From the NCBI RefSeq assembly GCF_021483235.1, contig NZ_JAKEEC010000013.1:71804-108056 (forward strand): a DNA stretch of 36,253 nucleotides, read 5' to 3'. This document shows, piece by piece, positions 27,546 to 35,024 of this stretch. Position numbers and translations under genes: made by a program. The first letter of the stretch is position 1. Each line of letters starts with the position of its first letter. The stretch comes from Arthrobacter alkaliphilus (GTDB lineage Bacteria; Actinomycetota; Actinomycetes; Actinomycetales; Micrococcaceae). A model generated the notes under the pieces. It saw nothing but the letters and a program-made list of their open reading frames with translations. It ran no database searches and was not told the origin of the DNA.

Positions 27546-29440
27546 TGCGCCGCCTAAGGTCCATGGCGCTTGGCGGCATCGCTTTATCGCTCTCCTTCCT
27601 TCCCCTGGCGGGCGGGAGCAGTTTCAACACCGCCCAGAATGCAGGGCCGGTCCCGCCTGCAATGTCGGCGCCGACGGCTACGAGCGACTCCGCCGCCGGT
27701 ACTGCGGGCTACGCGGGCGATGCGGTCAACGAAGCTCGCCTGACCGCAGCCGAGGACCAACGGCTGTTCCGGGTTCGCCAGGTCGGAGTGACTGCGCGGA
27801 TGCGGGGAGAAAAGCTACTCTCGCCGTACTTAGTAACGGACGGTCAATCGCGTACCTTGGTTCTGACCCCGAGACCGGCGGCATATGTGCCTGCGGATCT
27901 GCAAAGCCTGGCCGGAGAGTACTTCGTCCGCGAAGCTGACGGCGCATATTTCCTCGGCGAGAACGTGGTAATCCAGGCAGGCGCCGGATTATCACTGACT
28001 GCTCCAGGCGGCTTAACCCTTCATTTGGCCAGTACGGCGTCCGGCTTCGTTTCCATCGTCAACGATGGCGGGAAACTGGATATCAACGGCACACCGGACG
28101 CTCCAGTCATGGTGACCAGCTGGGATCGGGACAAGGGCGCCATCAACACCGATACGTCCCACGGCCGGGCCTACCTGCGTTCCATCGGTGGAACCACGAC
28201 CATCACCAACGCCCGCATTGACTCGCTCGGCTTCTGGGCGGGCCGGACCGGTGGTGTGGCGATTACAGGAACGGACCGGCCAACGAGCCAGGCGCAAAAC
28301 ACGCCCAAGACCCCCCGTTCTCCGTCCACGAAGGCCGCCGTGCCGCCAACTCCAGGGATCCGCACCCTTGAGGCCGATCCAAGAGAGTCACCCGATAATT
28401 ACGCCACGGCATCCATCAGGGACACCACCATCTCAGGCAACGCCTTCGGAATATTCGTCACGAAGTCCCGCGGCATGGAAATCAGTCACGTGGCGGTCCA
28501 AAATAGCCTGGTGGACGGCGTCGTGCTGCACCGTTTTGTCACCGGTGCTCGTGTCACTGAGACCACGTCCTCACACAACGCGGGCAACGGCTTTGTCCTG
28601 GCGCGTGCAACTGCCGAGATCACCTTGACTCATGCCGGAGCTGACTTAAATGGCCGCAGCGGTATCCTGCTACGGGGTCAGCCGTTAAGCGATGGTCCGT
28701 CGGCAGGCGGGGATCTCGCGAGTGTTTCCTCGGGCCACACAGTTTCGGGAAGCCACGCCGAAGGAAACCGTCGTTACGGCATCGAAGTGGTCGGCTGCAG
28801 GAACATCGAGCTCCATGACAACACCATCACCGGTAACGACCGCGGCATCGACCTCTCCCATGCCGTATCTGGTGCCACGATCGATGGGAACAGGTTTGAA
28901 AATCAGAAGACGCGCTCCGTGTCGGTAACTGACGGCGCCGCCGACACGGTAGTCGCGGCCAATTCCATCAACGGCGGGAAAACTGCGATCTACTTGCGTA
29001 ACAGCCCGGGAATCGTGACGCGAAACAGCATGACCGGCCTGACCAATCACGGGATCACGGTTCTTGGACATTCACCGGTCCGCTTGTTCCGCAATGTAAT
29101 CACCGGCTCAGGCCCCAGCGCCCTGGATCTGCGGGACAACCGTAGCAGCGTCCTGCAGAGTGAGAACGATGTCAGCGGGTGGAACAAAACCGCCCCGTTC
29201 TGGGTCCAGGTGGCGAACTTCTTCCAGCCTTTGACCATTATCTGGACGTTGTTGGCCCTCCTGCTGGCTTTCACTGCCTTCAAGGGTCTTCGCGGGCGCA
29301 GGAGAGTGGTTCATCCTTACGCGAAGCAGGCGCCCCTGGCGGCGTTTACCTCGGGTGGCTTACCCTTTGCAGGCCCTCCGCAGTCTCCCGGCACCCAACG
29401 GACCTGGGATTCGAGCGATTCAACGGGAAACCGAAGATGA
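27545..29440 (+). CDS. membrane-anchored right-handed parallel beta-helix protein (NosD/CASH-like)
   Basis: A 631-residue exported protein. It has a signal peptide (about 1-25), a low-complexity Ala/Thr/Ser region, then from about residue 130 to 555 repeated beta-helix rungs (for example ATIDGNRFENQ, VVAANSINGGKTAIYLRNS, PVRLFRNVITGSGPSALDLRDN). A C-terminal helix (562-579) and a basic cytoplasmic tail of about 50 residues follow. The fold is shared by polysaccharide lyases, the AlgG C5-epimerase and structural CASH proteins. The AlgG catalytic DPHD motif is not seen, so activity is uncertain. It is coupled to the glycosyltransferase (TGATG) and to the next gene (ATGA), which argues for a role in the same polymer pathway outside the cell. 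Confidence 0.82.
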   Translation: MRRLRSMALGGIALSLSFLPLAGGSSFNTAQNAGPVPPAMSAPTATSDSAAGTAGYAGDAVNEARLTAAEDQRLFRVRQVGVTARMRGEKLLSPYLVTDGQSRTLVLTPRPAAYVPADLQSLAGEYFVREADGAYFLGENVVIQAGAGLSLTAPGGLTLHLASTASGFVSIVNDGGKLDINGTPDAPVMVTSWDRDKGAINTDTSHGRAYLRSIGGTTTITNARIDSLGFWAGRTGGVAITGTDRPTSQAQNTPKTPRSPSTKAAVPPTPGIRTLEADPRESPDNYATASIRDTTISGNAFGIFVTKSRGMEISHVAVQNSLVDGVVLHRFVTGARVTETTSSHNAGNGFVLARATAEITLTHAGADLNGRSGILLRGQPLSDGPSAGGDLASVSSGHTVSGSHAEGNRRYGIEVVGCRNIELHDNTITGNDRGIDLSHAVSGATIDGNRFENQKTRSVSVTDGAADTVVAANSINGGKTAIYLRNSPGIVTRNSMTGLTNHGITVLGHSPVRLFRNVITGSGPSALDLRDNRSSVLQSENDVSGWNKTAPFWVQVANFFQPLTIIWTLLALLLAFTAFKGLRGRRRVVHPYAKQAPLAAFTSGGLPFAGPPQSPGTQRTWDSSDSTGNRR

Positions 29441-30597
29441 AAGCCGATCGCCAACTGGGCCGCGCCTCCTCGTTCATCCTCGCCGGCGCCATGGTCGTTC
29501 TTTTCATCGTGGTGGGGCTGGCCTCGATGACAATGCACGATGCAGCAGGGCTTTCCGAGCCGAGTCTGCGTGCGCGGACAGCCCCGCCATCCGGGATGCC
29601 CGCTCCGACGGAGGATCCCACCCAAAATTCAACGGCCGACGCCGCCTCGATGAGCGAGGCGGCACTTAATGCCCGCCCGGGCCAAGGTCCCGTTCCGGCG
29701 GCCGCCGCGATCGACTGCCCTGGCCCGACGGTGCGGGTGCGGAACAAGGAGGAGCTGTACAGTGCGCTCGGCAGAGCCAACCCCGGGGATGTCATTTCCC
29801 TGTCCGACGGAGTCTATTCCGGGAACTTCACGGCTAACCGGGCCGGGACGCCGGAGCGGCGCATCTACCTCTGCGGCGGAGCCGGCGCCGTCCTTGACGG
29901 CGGCGGAACCGACACGGGATACGTCCTGCACCTTGATCATGCGGACTATTGGGTCATTTCCGGCCTGACGGTTCGCAACGGCCAGAAAGGCATCGTCGCC
30001 GATACAGTCAAAGGCGCCATACTCCAGAAGGTTACCGTGACCGGCCTAGGGCAGGAAGGCATCCATCTCCGCCGGAACAGCACCTCGAACCTTGTGGTCG
30101 AAAACACCGTACGGGATACCGGAAAGGTCACCCCTGAGTACGGCGAAGGCATCTATGTCGGGACCGCTGTCAGCAACTGGTGCTCAGTCACCGCGTGCCG
30201 GCCCGATGAAAGCAACTTCAACGTGTTGGCCCGGAACACGATTTCCAATACGACCGCCGAAAACATCGACATCAAAGAAGGAACCATCCAAGGTGTCATT
30301 TCCGGTAATTCCTTCAGCGGCAACGGCATGACTTCCTCCGATGCCTGGGTCAACGTCAAAGGCAACGCGTGGACCATCGAAAACAACACAGGAACTGACA
30401 GCCCCCGCGACGGATTCCAGACGCACAACATCCTGCTCGGCTGGGGAGACCACAACCTCTTCCGGTCCAACATCGCCACCATCGGCGGCCGGGGGACCGC
30501 CGTCGCATCTACCCCGCCAATGAACAACACTGTCGCATGCTCTAACCAGGTCATCGGCAATGGACGGCTCAGCAACATCAAATGCACCCATCTCTGA
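29437..30597 (+). CDS. N-terminally anchored beta-helix protein (polysaccharide lyase-like fold)
   Basis: A 386-residue protein. An N-terminal signal anchor (about 11-31) and a Pro/Ala/Ser linker to about 92 precede a beta-helix of lyase type. It opens with LYSALGRANPGDVISLSDGVYSG, much like the N-cap of PL6/chondroitinase B proteins, followed by rungs such as YWVISGLTVRNGQKGI and NFNVLARNTISNTTAENIDIKEGT with Lys280. Six cysteines (94, 146, 249, 254, 368, 383) could form three disulfides. A catalytic assignment is not possible: Lys280 could be the PL6-like base, but no matching arginine is clear. The ATG overlaps the preceding stop, so it is co-translated with the first beta-helix gene. Confidence 0.82.
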   Translation: MKADRQLGRASSFILAGAMVVLFIVVGLASMTMHDAAGLSEPSLRARTAPPSGMPAPTEDPTQNSTADAASMSEAALNARPGQGPVPAAAAIDCPGPTVRVRNKEELYSALGRANPGDVISLSDGVYSGNFTANRAGTPERRIYLCGGAGAVLDGGGTDTGYVLHLDHADYWVISGLTVRNGQKGIVADTVKGAILQKVTVTGLGQEGIHLRRNSTSNLVVENTVRDTGKVTPEYGEGIYVGTAVSNWCSVTACRPDESNFNVLARNTISNTTAENIDIKEGTIQGVISGNSFSGNGMTSSDAWVNVKGNAWTIENNTGTDSPRDGFQTHNILLGWGDHNLFRSNIATIGGRGTAVASTPPMNNTVACSNQVIGNGRLSNIKCTHL

Positions 30598-30642
30598 CCG
30601 GACATCTTTCCCAGCAGGGGAGAAAACGCTGAAAGGACAGCC

Positions 30643-32097
30643 ATGCACAACGCCATCAATGCCGGCACGGCCTCCGGGCTGGAGGCGCTGCCGCCCGGGC
30701 CCGCGGCCAGACCCGAGATCACAGTCATCGGCACCGGATACCTGGGTGCGACCCACGCGGTCTGCATGGCCTCCCTTGGCTTGACCGTCACAGGAATCGA
30801 TATCGACGCCGACAAGATCGCCTCGCTCACCCGGGGAACCTTGCCGTTTTTCGAACCAGGGTTGGAGCAGCTTCTTAGGCAGGCCCTGGATACCGGCCGA
30901 TTGTCGTTCACGACGGACTTCGCCGCCGCGGCGAAGGCTGACGTGCACTTCCTGTGTATCGGCACCCCACAAGCCCCGGATTCACTCGCCGCCGACCTCA
31001 CGTATGTGTACGCGGGCATCCGACGGCTTGCACCGCATCTGTCCAGAAAATGCCTCATCGCCGGAAAATCCACGGTACCCATCGGAACGGCGCAGCGCCT
31101 GGCAGCCTTGGTCCGGGCGACGTCCCCTGCCGGGCCGTTCGTCGAGCTGGCGTGGAATCCCGAATTCCTTAGAGAAGGACACGCAGTCGAAGATACTCTT
31201 CACCCGGACCGCCTGGTGTTCGGGGTCGCGTCCGACTGGGCCCGGGACCAACTGACGGCTTGCTTTGCGCCCATCATCGAACACGGCACACCGGTGGTGT
31301 CCACCGATCTTGCCACGGCCGAACTCGTCAAAGCCGCAGCGAACTCGTTCCTGGCCACCAAGATTTCCTACATCAACGCGATGGCGGAAATCTGCGAGGC
31401 AACGGGTGCGGATGTCAACCATCTCGCCCGGGCGCTATCCTTCGACGACCGGATCGGCGGCCGGTTCCTCAAACCCGGGCTCGGTTTCGGCGGCGGATGC
31501 CTGCCAAAAGATATCCGCGCCTTCGCCCACCGGGCGGCCGAGCTCGGCGTCGGACAGGCCGTCGGGTTCCTCCGCGAGATTGACGCGATCAATCAACGGC
31601 GCCGCCAGCGGACAGTGGACCTGATCACGGAAATGGCCTTCGGGGACCTGTCGGGTGTGCGCGTCACCGTGCTCGGGGCCGCGTTCAAGCCCGACTCAGA
31701 CGATATCCGCGACGCCCCGGCCCTTGATGTCGCCCGGCTGCTCCACCAAGCCCGCGCCCGCGTCACCGTCTATGACCCGAAGGCCATGGACAACGCCCGC
31801 AAAGCTTACCCGGAATTAAGCTATGCACCGACCCTTGAGGCGGCAGTTTCCGGCGCTGAAGTGGTTGCGCTTCTCACCGAATGGGACGAGTTCAAGAAAG
31901 CGGACCCAGCCATGATCGGGGACCTGGTGGACCTGCGCAACATCGTGGACGGAAGACACGCGCTGGATGCCCAGGCCTACCGTGCGGCGGGCTGGGACTA
32001 CCGCGCACTGGGCTCGCCAGCGGCCATCCGGGGTTCCGCGGACATACGTCGCTTCGAGCCGCAGTTTTCGGCACACCCGCATGGGGTTGCGCTCTAA
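30643..32097 (+). CDS. UDP-glucose 6-dehydrogenase
   Basis: Oxidises UDP-glucose twice with NAD to UDP-glucuronate, a precursor for uronic-acid polymers. The 484-residue protein has the Rossmann motif GTGYLG (30-35), the IGTPQ region at 106-110, NPEFLREG with Glu174, catalytic Lys230/Asn234 in ELVKAAANSF, and the nucleophile Cys286 in GFGGGCLPKD. A GDP-mannose dehydrogenase of AlgD type has the same architecture, so the sugar nucleotide is not certain. Start ATG 30643 has GAAAGGA at good distance. It lies 45 bases after the beta-helix pair and most likely supplies the glycosyltransferase. Confidence 0.9.
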   Translation: MHNAINAGTASGLEALPPGPAARPEITVIGTGYLGATHAVCMASLGLTVTGIDIDADKIASLTRGTLPFFEPGLEQLLRQALDTGRLSFTTDFAAAAKADVHFLCIGTPQAPDSLAADLTYVYAGIRRLAPHLSRKCLIAGKSTVPIGTAQRLAALVRATSPAGPFVELAWNPEFLREGHAVEDTLHPDRLVFGVASDWARDQLTACFAPIIEHGTPVVSTDLATAELVKAAANSFLATKISYINAMAEICEATGADVNHLARALSFDDRIGGRFLKPGLGFGGGCLPKDIRAFAHRAAELGVGQAVGFLREIDAINQRRRQRTVDLITEMAFGDLSGVRVTVLGAAFKPDSDDIRDAPALDVARLLHQARARVTVYDPKAMDNARKAYPELSYAPTLEAAVSGAEVVALLTEWDEFKKADPAMIGDLVDLRNIVDGRHALDAQAYRAAGWDYRALGSPAAIRGSADIRRFEPQFSAHPHGVAL

Positions 32098-32149
32098 GCC
32101 GGGGGCCAGGGTGGGCATCGTTACGTCAGGAACGGCGATGGGTGGGGGA

Positions 32150-32170
32150 GAAGCACCGCACAGGTGCTTC
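32150..32170. terminator. hairpin after the UDP-glucose dehydrogenase gene
   Basis: A perfect 8-bp stem (32150-32157 with 32163-32170), GAAGCACC with its complement, has a five-base loop. It lies between convergent genes. There is no T-tract, so its strength is uncertain. Confidence 0.5.
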
Positions 32171-32210
32171 AGGTATCCGCTACTTGGCCGGCGGTTCGCC
32201 CTTCAGGGCT

Positions 32211-32516
32211 TCAGGACTCCGCGCCGCCGTGCAAGCCGTCGTCGCTGCTGTCGTCTTCGGGGCCGGGAGCGCCACTGGCGTCGCTACGGTCGGAAAGGTC
32301 CATGTTCCCGCGGGCCTCATCCATGGTGGGACCGCCGGACGGCACGCTATAGGTGTCCGGACGGAGACCGTGCGCCTGTTCCTCGATCAAGGCCTGCTCC
32401 TCGCTGAAGCGGATCGCGTTGGCCTCATCGCCGGCATCGCCGGGGATGTCTTCGCGCAACTCCGACGGGTTGGGCACGATGAATCCTGCTGTGGGTTCTT
32501 CCTTTGGCTTGCTCAT
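32211..32516 (-). CDS. small acidic hypothetical protein
   Basis: A 101-residue protein rich in Asp, Glu, Gly, Pro and Ser with no membrane helix or recognisable domain; it looks largely disordered. It is accepted as a gene because its ATG follows a strong AGGAG-AAAGG-type ribosome site and it lies in a same-strand group with the LapA-like, DUF2382 and channel-like genes. A 22-bp near-palindrome lies 64 bases upstream. No function can be assigned. Confidence 0.6.
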   Translation of the reverse strand: MSKPKEEPTAGFIVPNPSELREDIPGDAGDEANAIRFSEEQALIEEQAHGLRPDTYSVPSGGPTMDEARGNMDLSDRSDASGAPGPEDDSSDDGLHGGAES

Positions 32517-32579
32517 ATCCTTACCTTTCTCCTCATTGCAAATACAACCCCTTAGTCACCGTAACCGGGGAACGAGGAA

Positions 32580-32601
32580 GATACCAAGTGCACTTAGTAT
32601 C
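32580..32601. promoter_or_regulatory. 22-bp near-perfect palindrome
   Basis: The inner AAGTGCACTT (32586-32595) is a perfect palindrome. It is flanked after one mismatched pair by GATAC/GTATC. On the minus strand it reads TAAG-TGCA-CTTG upstream of the small acidic protein gene and resembles a second palindrome at 34816. Confidence 0.5.
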
Positions 32602-32636
32602 CGGGCGGGAAGGCGACAATCCCGGTATCCAGCGGT

Positions 32637-33038
32637 TCATTGGAGATGCTGCGCGGACTTCTGCAGGCGACGGGTTTTGACCCTGAGCTGGATGATCCGC
32701 GCGGCACCGGCTGCAGCCACCAGGATTCCGCCGCCCACGGCAGCGATGAACAGGCCCATGCCCAAAGGCACCGTGCCATCCAGGCCCAGAAAGACGATTC
32801 TGGCCGGGTCCTGGTTCTGAAGGATGAAAATGATCAGCAGCACCAGCAGCACCAACGCGGTCACTACAGTCGCCCACACCATCCCGGCCCGCGTCACACC
32901 CGCCGGGGACTCCCGACCAGCGGTCCCGGACGCCACCGTCGCCGGCTGCGTTGGCGACGGTGGCGTTGCCGGGGGAGGGCCGGCATTCGAAGGCACGTCC
33001 GGCGGCGGCGCTCCGGGCGTCAACGGATCAGAGTTCAT
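32637..33038 (-). CDS. LapA/DUF1049 domain membrane protein
   Basis: A 133-residue protein. A proline-rich N-terminal region (about 1-45) precedes two membrane helices (about 53-73 and 90-113) separated by the short loop QNQDPARIVFLGLDGTVPL. That QN-x-x-P-x-x-x-x-F-LG pattern is the DUF1049/LapA signature. A basic C-terminal tail follows. The ATG is preceded by AGGAG at eight bases. In Gram-negatives LapA relates to LPS assembly; in actinobacteria the role is unknown. It sits between the DUF2382 and acidic-protein genes. Confidence 0.8.
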   Translation of the reverse strand: MNSDPLTPGAPPPDVPSNAGPPPATPPSPTQPATVASGTAGRESPAGVTRAGMVWATVVTALVLLVLLIIFILQNQDPARIVFLGLDGTVPLGMGLFIAAVGGGILVAAAGAARIIQLRVKTRRLQKSAQHLQ

Positions 33039-33122
33039 AACGAGATCTCCTGCCTTCTTTGCGGTCTGGCGTAGGCCGCCATGGGACTTGCTGCTTCTCA
33101 GATTCCGGAAACCGCCCCGTGG

Positions 33123-33854
33123 TTAACGGCGGGTGTCGTCAACACCTTCGGTGTCGATGTGTTCCTTGCGGACTTCCTCATCGACCGTGGCCTCGTCGGT
33201 CACTGCCTCTTTGTTCAGGCGGACTCGCTCGACGGGTACGGTTTCCTTCTCCACCACGGGGCGTTCCTCGTGGAGGGTGACCTCGTGTTCGTCCTCGCTG
33301 ATGTCGGGGCCGTTCATGGCGTCGCCGCGATTGGCGTCGGTGATCGGTTCGCGTTCGAGGCGGACTTCTTCGCGCTGGACAGGGACGGTCTGGGTGACGT
33401 TTTCGGTGGTGACGTATTTGCGAAGACGTGCCCGGCCCGTGGCCTGCTTCTCGGTGCGGACGTTCACCTGTTCCTCGGAGCGGGTCATAGCGTCATCCGT
33501 GGCGTCAGAGGCGGCGTCGGTGTAGGTCCGGGTGCCGCCACTGCGCTGGTAGTGGGTGTAGAGGCGGTCTTCCTCAGCGGGCTCCAAGTGCCCGTCGGCG
33601 TCCACGCGAGGGGCGTCCTTGACCAGGTCCTTGTCGTACGGGACCACCAGGTCGTTCCCTTCGATCCTTGCACCTTCAAGCGGCACGAACGATTCCGACG
33701 TTCCGAACAGGCCGGTCTTGACCGTTACCCACTCTGGCTGACCGGTCTCGTCGTCGGCGTAAACCTCGCCGATGGAGCCGATCTTGGTCCCGTCCGGGGA
33801 CAGGACGTTTCCGGAGTTCTGGAGCAGTGCTTCGATGTTTTCCGCAGTGAGCAT
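33123..33854 (-). CDS. PRC-barrel and DUF2382 domain protein
   Basis: A 243-residue protein. An N-terminal PRC-barrel-like domain (about 1-75, with GNVLSPDGTKIGSIGEVYADDETG and PEWVTVKTGLFG) is joined by a linker to a DUF2382 stress-response-type domain (about 125-235). The latter is made of charged repeats such as LRKYVTTENVTQTVPVQREEVRLEREPI and HEERPVVEKETVPVERVRLNKE. It is predicted soluble and very charged. The frame is open upstream, but ATG 33854 has GAAGGAG at proper distance and starts the PRC barrel correctly. DUF2382 proteins are common in stress-tolerant actinobacteria; their biochemistry is unknown. Confidence 0.88.
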   Translation of the reverse strand: MLTAENIEALLQNSGNVLSPDGTKIGSIGEVYADDETGQPEWVTVKTGLFGTSESFVPLEGARIEGNDLVVPYDKDLVKDAPRVDADGHLEPAEEDRLYTHYQRSGGTRTYTDAASDATDDAMTRSEEQVNVRTEKQATGRARLRKYVTTENVTQTVPVQREEVRLEREPITDANRGDAMNGPDISEDEHEVTLHEERPVVEKETVPVERVRLNKEAVTDEATVDEEVRKEHIDTEGVDDTRR

Positions 33855-33968
33855 GGTGTATCTCCTTCGATGGTGAATCACGGGTGGGCTGCGATGTTGT
33901 GTTCGGTCTGTCGCCGTCGCGATGGAGCCGGACGGCGCGGGGCCGCTTGGTGCCGGCCGGTGTTTGGC

Positions 33969-34736
33969 TTAGATCTGGTGTGCGCCGGGCTGGCGGGGGC
34001 TCTCCGGCGGAAGGTACTGCGCGGCGGCGTCCTTGATTTGCTCAGACGCCGGGGGAGCCGCCTGGGCGTGGGCCTTGATCTTGGGGGCTTCTTCTTCGGC
34101 GCGGTTCAGATACCGCTCCCAGCGGGCAGACATGGGCTTGATCAGCCCGCCGCCCACACCGACGACCACGACGCCGACAATGGCTGCGAGGACGGCGATC
34201 AGGATCGGGGTGGTGACCGTGGTGGCGATGTCGACCTGGTTCAGGGCGGCAATGACGCCGATGCCCAGGATGAAGATGCTGGCAATGTTGGCCAAAACCT
34301 TGCCGTAGGACAGGCCGCCAAGTGAGCCCTGGATCAGGGTCTTTACGGCGGCGGCGATCGCTGCGCTGATCACGACGATGATGATCGCAACCACGATCTT
34401 GGGCAGGAAGGCGATGATCGCTGCCAGCAGCACGCTGACCGGGTTCGGGCCGAAGACGCCGAAGGCGAACTGCAGCACGAAAAGCACCAGGGCGTAATAG
34501 ACGATCTTGGAAATGATGTCGCTTGCATCAAGCGAGGATTTCGCCATGGCGTCCTTGAGGGCGCCGCGTTCGACCAGGCGGTCGAAGCCGACCCTGTGCA
34601 GCACCTTGGAAAGGGCCGTGGAGATTGCCTTGGCGATCAGCAGCCCAACGATAAGGATGACCAGGAACAGCAGGAACGCAGGAATGAACGTTGCCACGAC
34701 GGTCAGCCCGGCTTTAAGCGAGTCGAGAATATCCAC
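33969..34736 (-). CDS. mechanosensitive-channel-like conserved TM helix protein
   Basis: A 255-residue membrane protein with about five helices. It contains repeated conserved TM-helix motifs of the MscS-related CmpX type (FLLFLVILIVGLLIAKAISTALSKVLHRVGFDRLVERGAL and a later FLPKIVVAIIIVVISAAIAAAVKTLI). It lacks the beta-domain of true MscS, so channel activity is not certain. The GTG at 34736 is preferred because GAAAGG lies seven bases upstream; an upstream TTG at 34751 lacks a site. It is first in the minus-strand envelope group, 114 bases before the DUF2382 gene. Confidence 0.82.
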   Translation of the reverse strand: MDILDSLKAGLTVVATFIPAFLLFLVILIVGLLIAKAISTALSKVLHRVGFDRLVERGALKDAMAKSSLDASDIISKIVYYALVLFVLQFAFGVFGPNPVSVLLAAIIAFLPKIVVAIIIVVISAAIAAAVKTLIQGSLGGLSYGKVLANIASIFILGIGVIAALNQVDIATTVTTPILIAVLAAIVGVVVVGVGGGLIKPMSARWERYLNRAEEEAPKIKAHAQAAPPASEQIKDAAAQYLPPESPRQPGAHQI

Positions 34737-34815
34737 GGGTGAACCTTTCAATCAGGCGACGGGGGAGGGGACCCGGGGTAGAGGCCGTTCTGCGCGGCCT
34801 TCCCTGTGACAACGA

Positions 34816-34827
34816 TAAGCATGCTTA
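34816..34827. promoter_or_regulatory. TAAGCATGCTTA palindrome upstream of the TM-helix gene
   Basis: A perfect 12-bp palindrome about 80 bases before the minus-strand start. Nearby is a second inverted repeat, TTGCC-TT-GGCAA (34831-34842). The TAAG-N4-CTTA layout matches the palindrome at 32586, suggesting a shared regulator. Confidence 0.5.
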
Positions 34828-34914
34828 CTATTGCCTTGGCAAGCGTCTTTACGAATTTTCTAAAGATGGGCGCCAAACCGCGGGATCACCCGATCGCCGG
34901 TCGGACGACCCGGA

Positions 34915-34978
34915 ATCCGCAGAATCACGGGGCGATTCAGCGGATCACGGCCGGACCGGGGGATAGGACGAATTGATT
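34915..34978. repeat. left copy of ~64-bp direct repeat flanking the AAA+ gene
   Basis: Imperfect direct repeat of 36096-36159 at a constant offset of 1181 bases. The last 20 bases (34959-34978) are identical to 36140-36159; the first part matches in most positions (ATCCG, GAATC-CGGGGC). It lies in the leader region of the AAA+ gene. Confidence 0.8.
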
Positions 34979-35012
34979 GCCTGATGTTTCCGGGTAGGTC
35001 GGGTTTGAGAAC

Positions 35013-35018
35013 TACAAT
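35013..35018 (+). promoter_or_regulatory. -10 element of the AAA+ gene
   Basis: TACAAT ends six bases before the ATG, placing the predicted transcription start on the start codon itself. The -35 is not clear. Confidence 0.45.
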
Positions 35019-35024
35019 GGGTGG

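Noticed and set aside
33081..34325. 414-codon open frame on the plus strand
   Set aside because: Antisense to the DUF2382 and TM-helix genes, which have good ribosome sites and domains.
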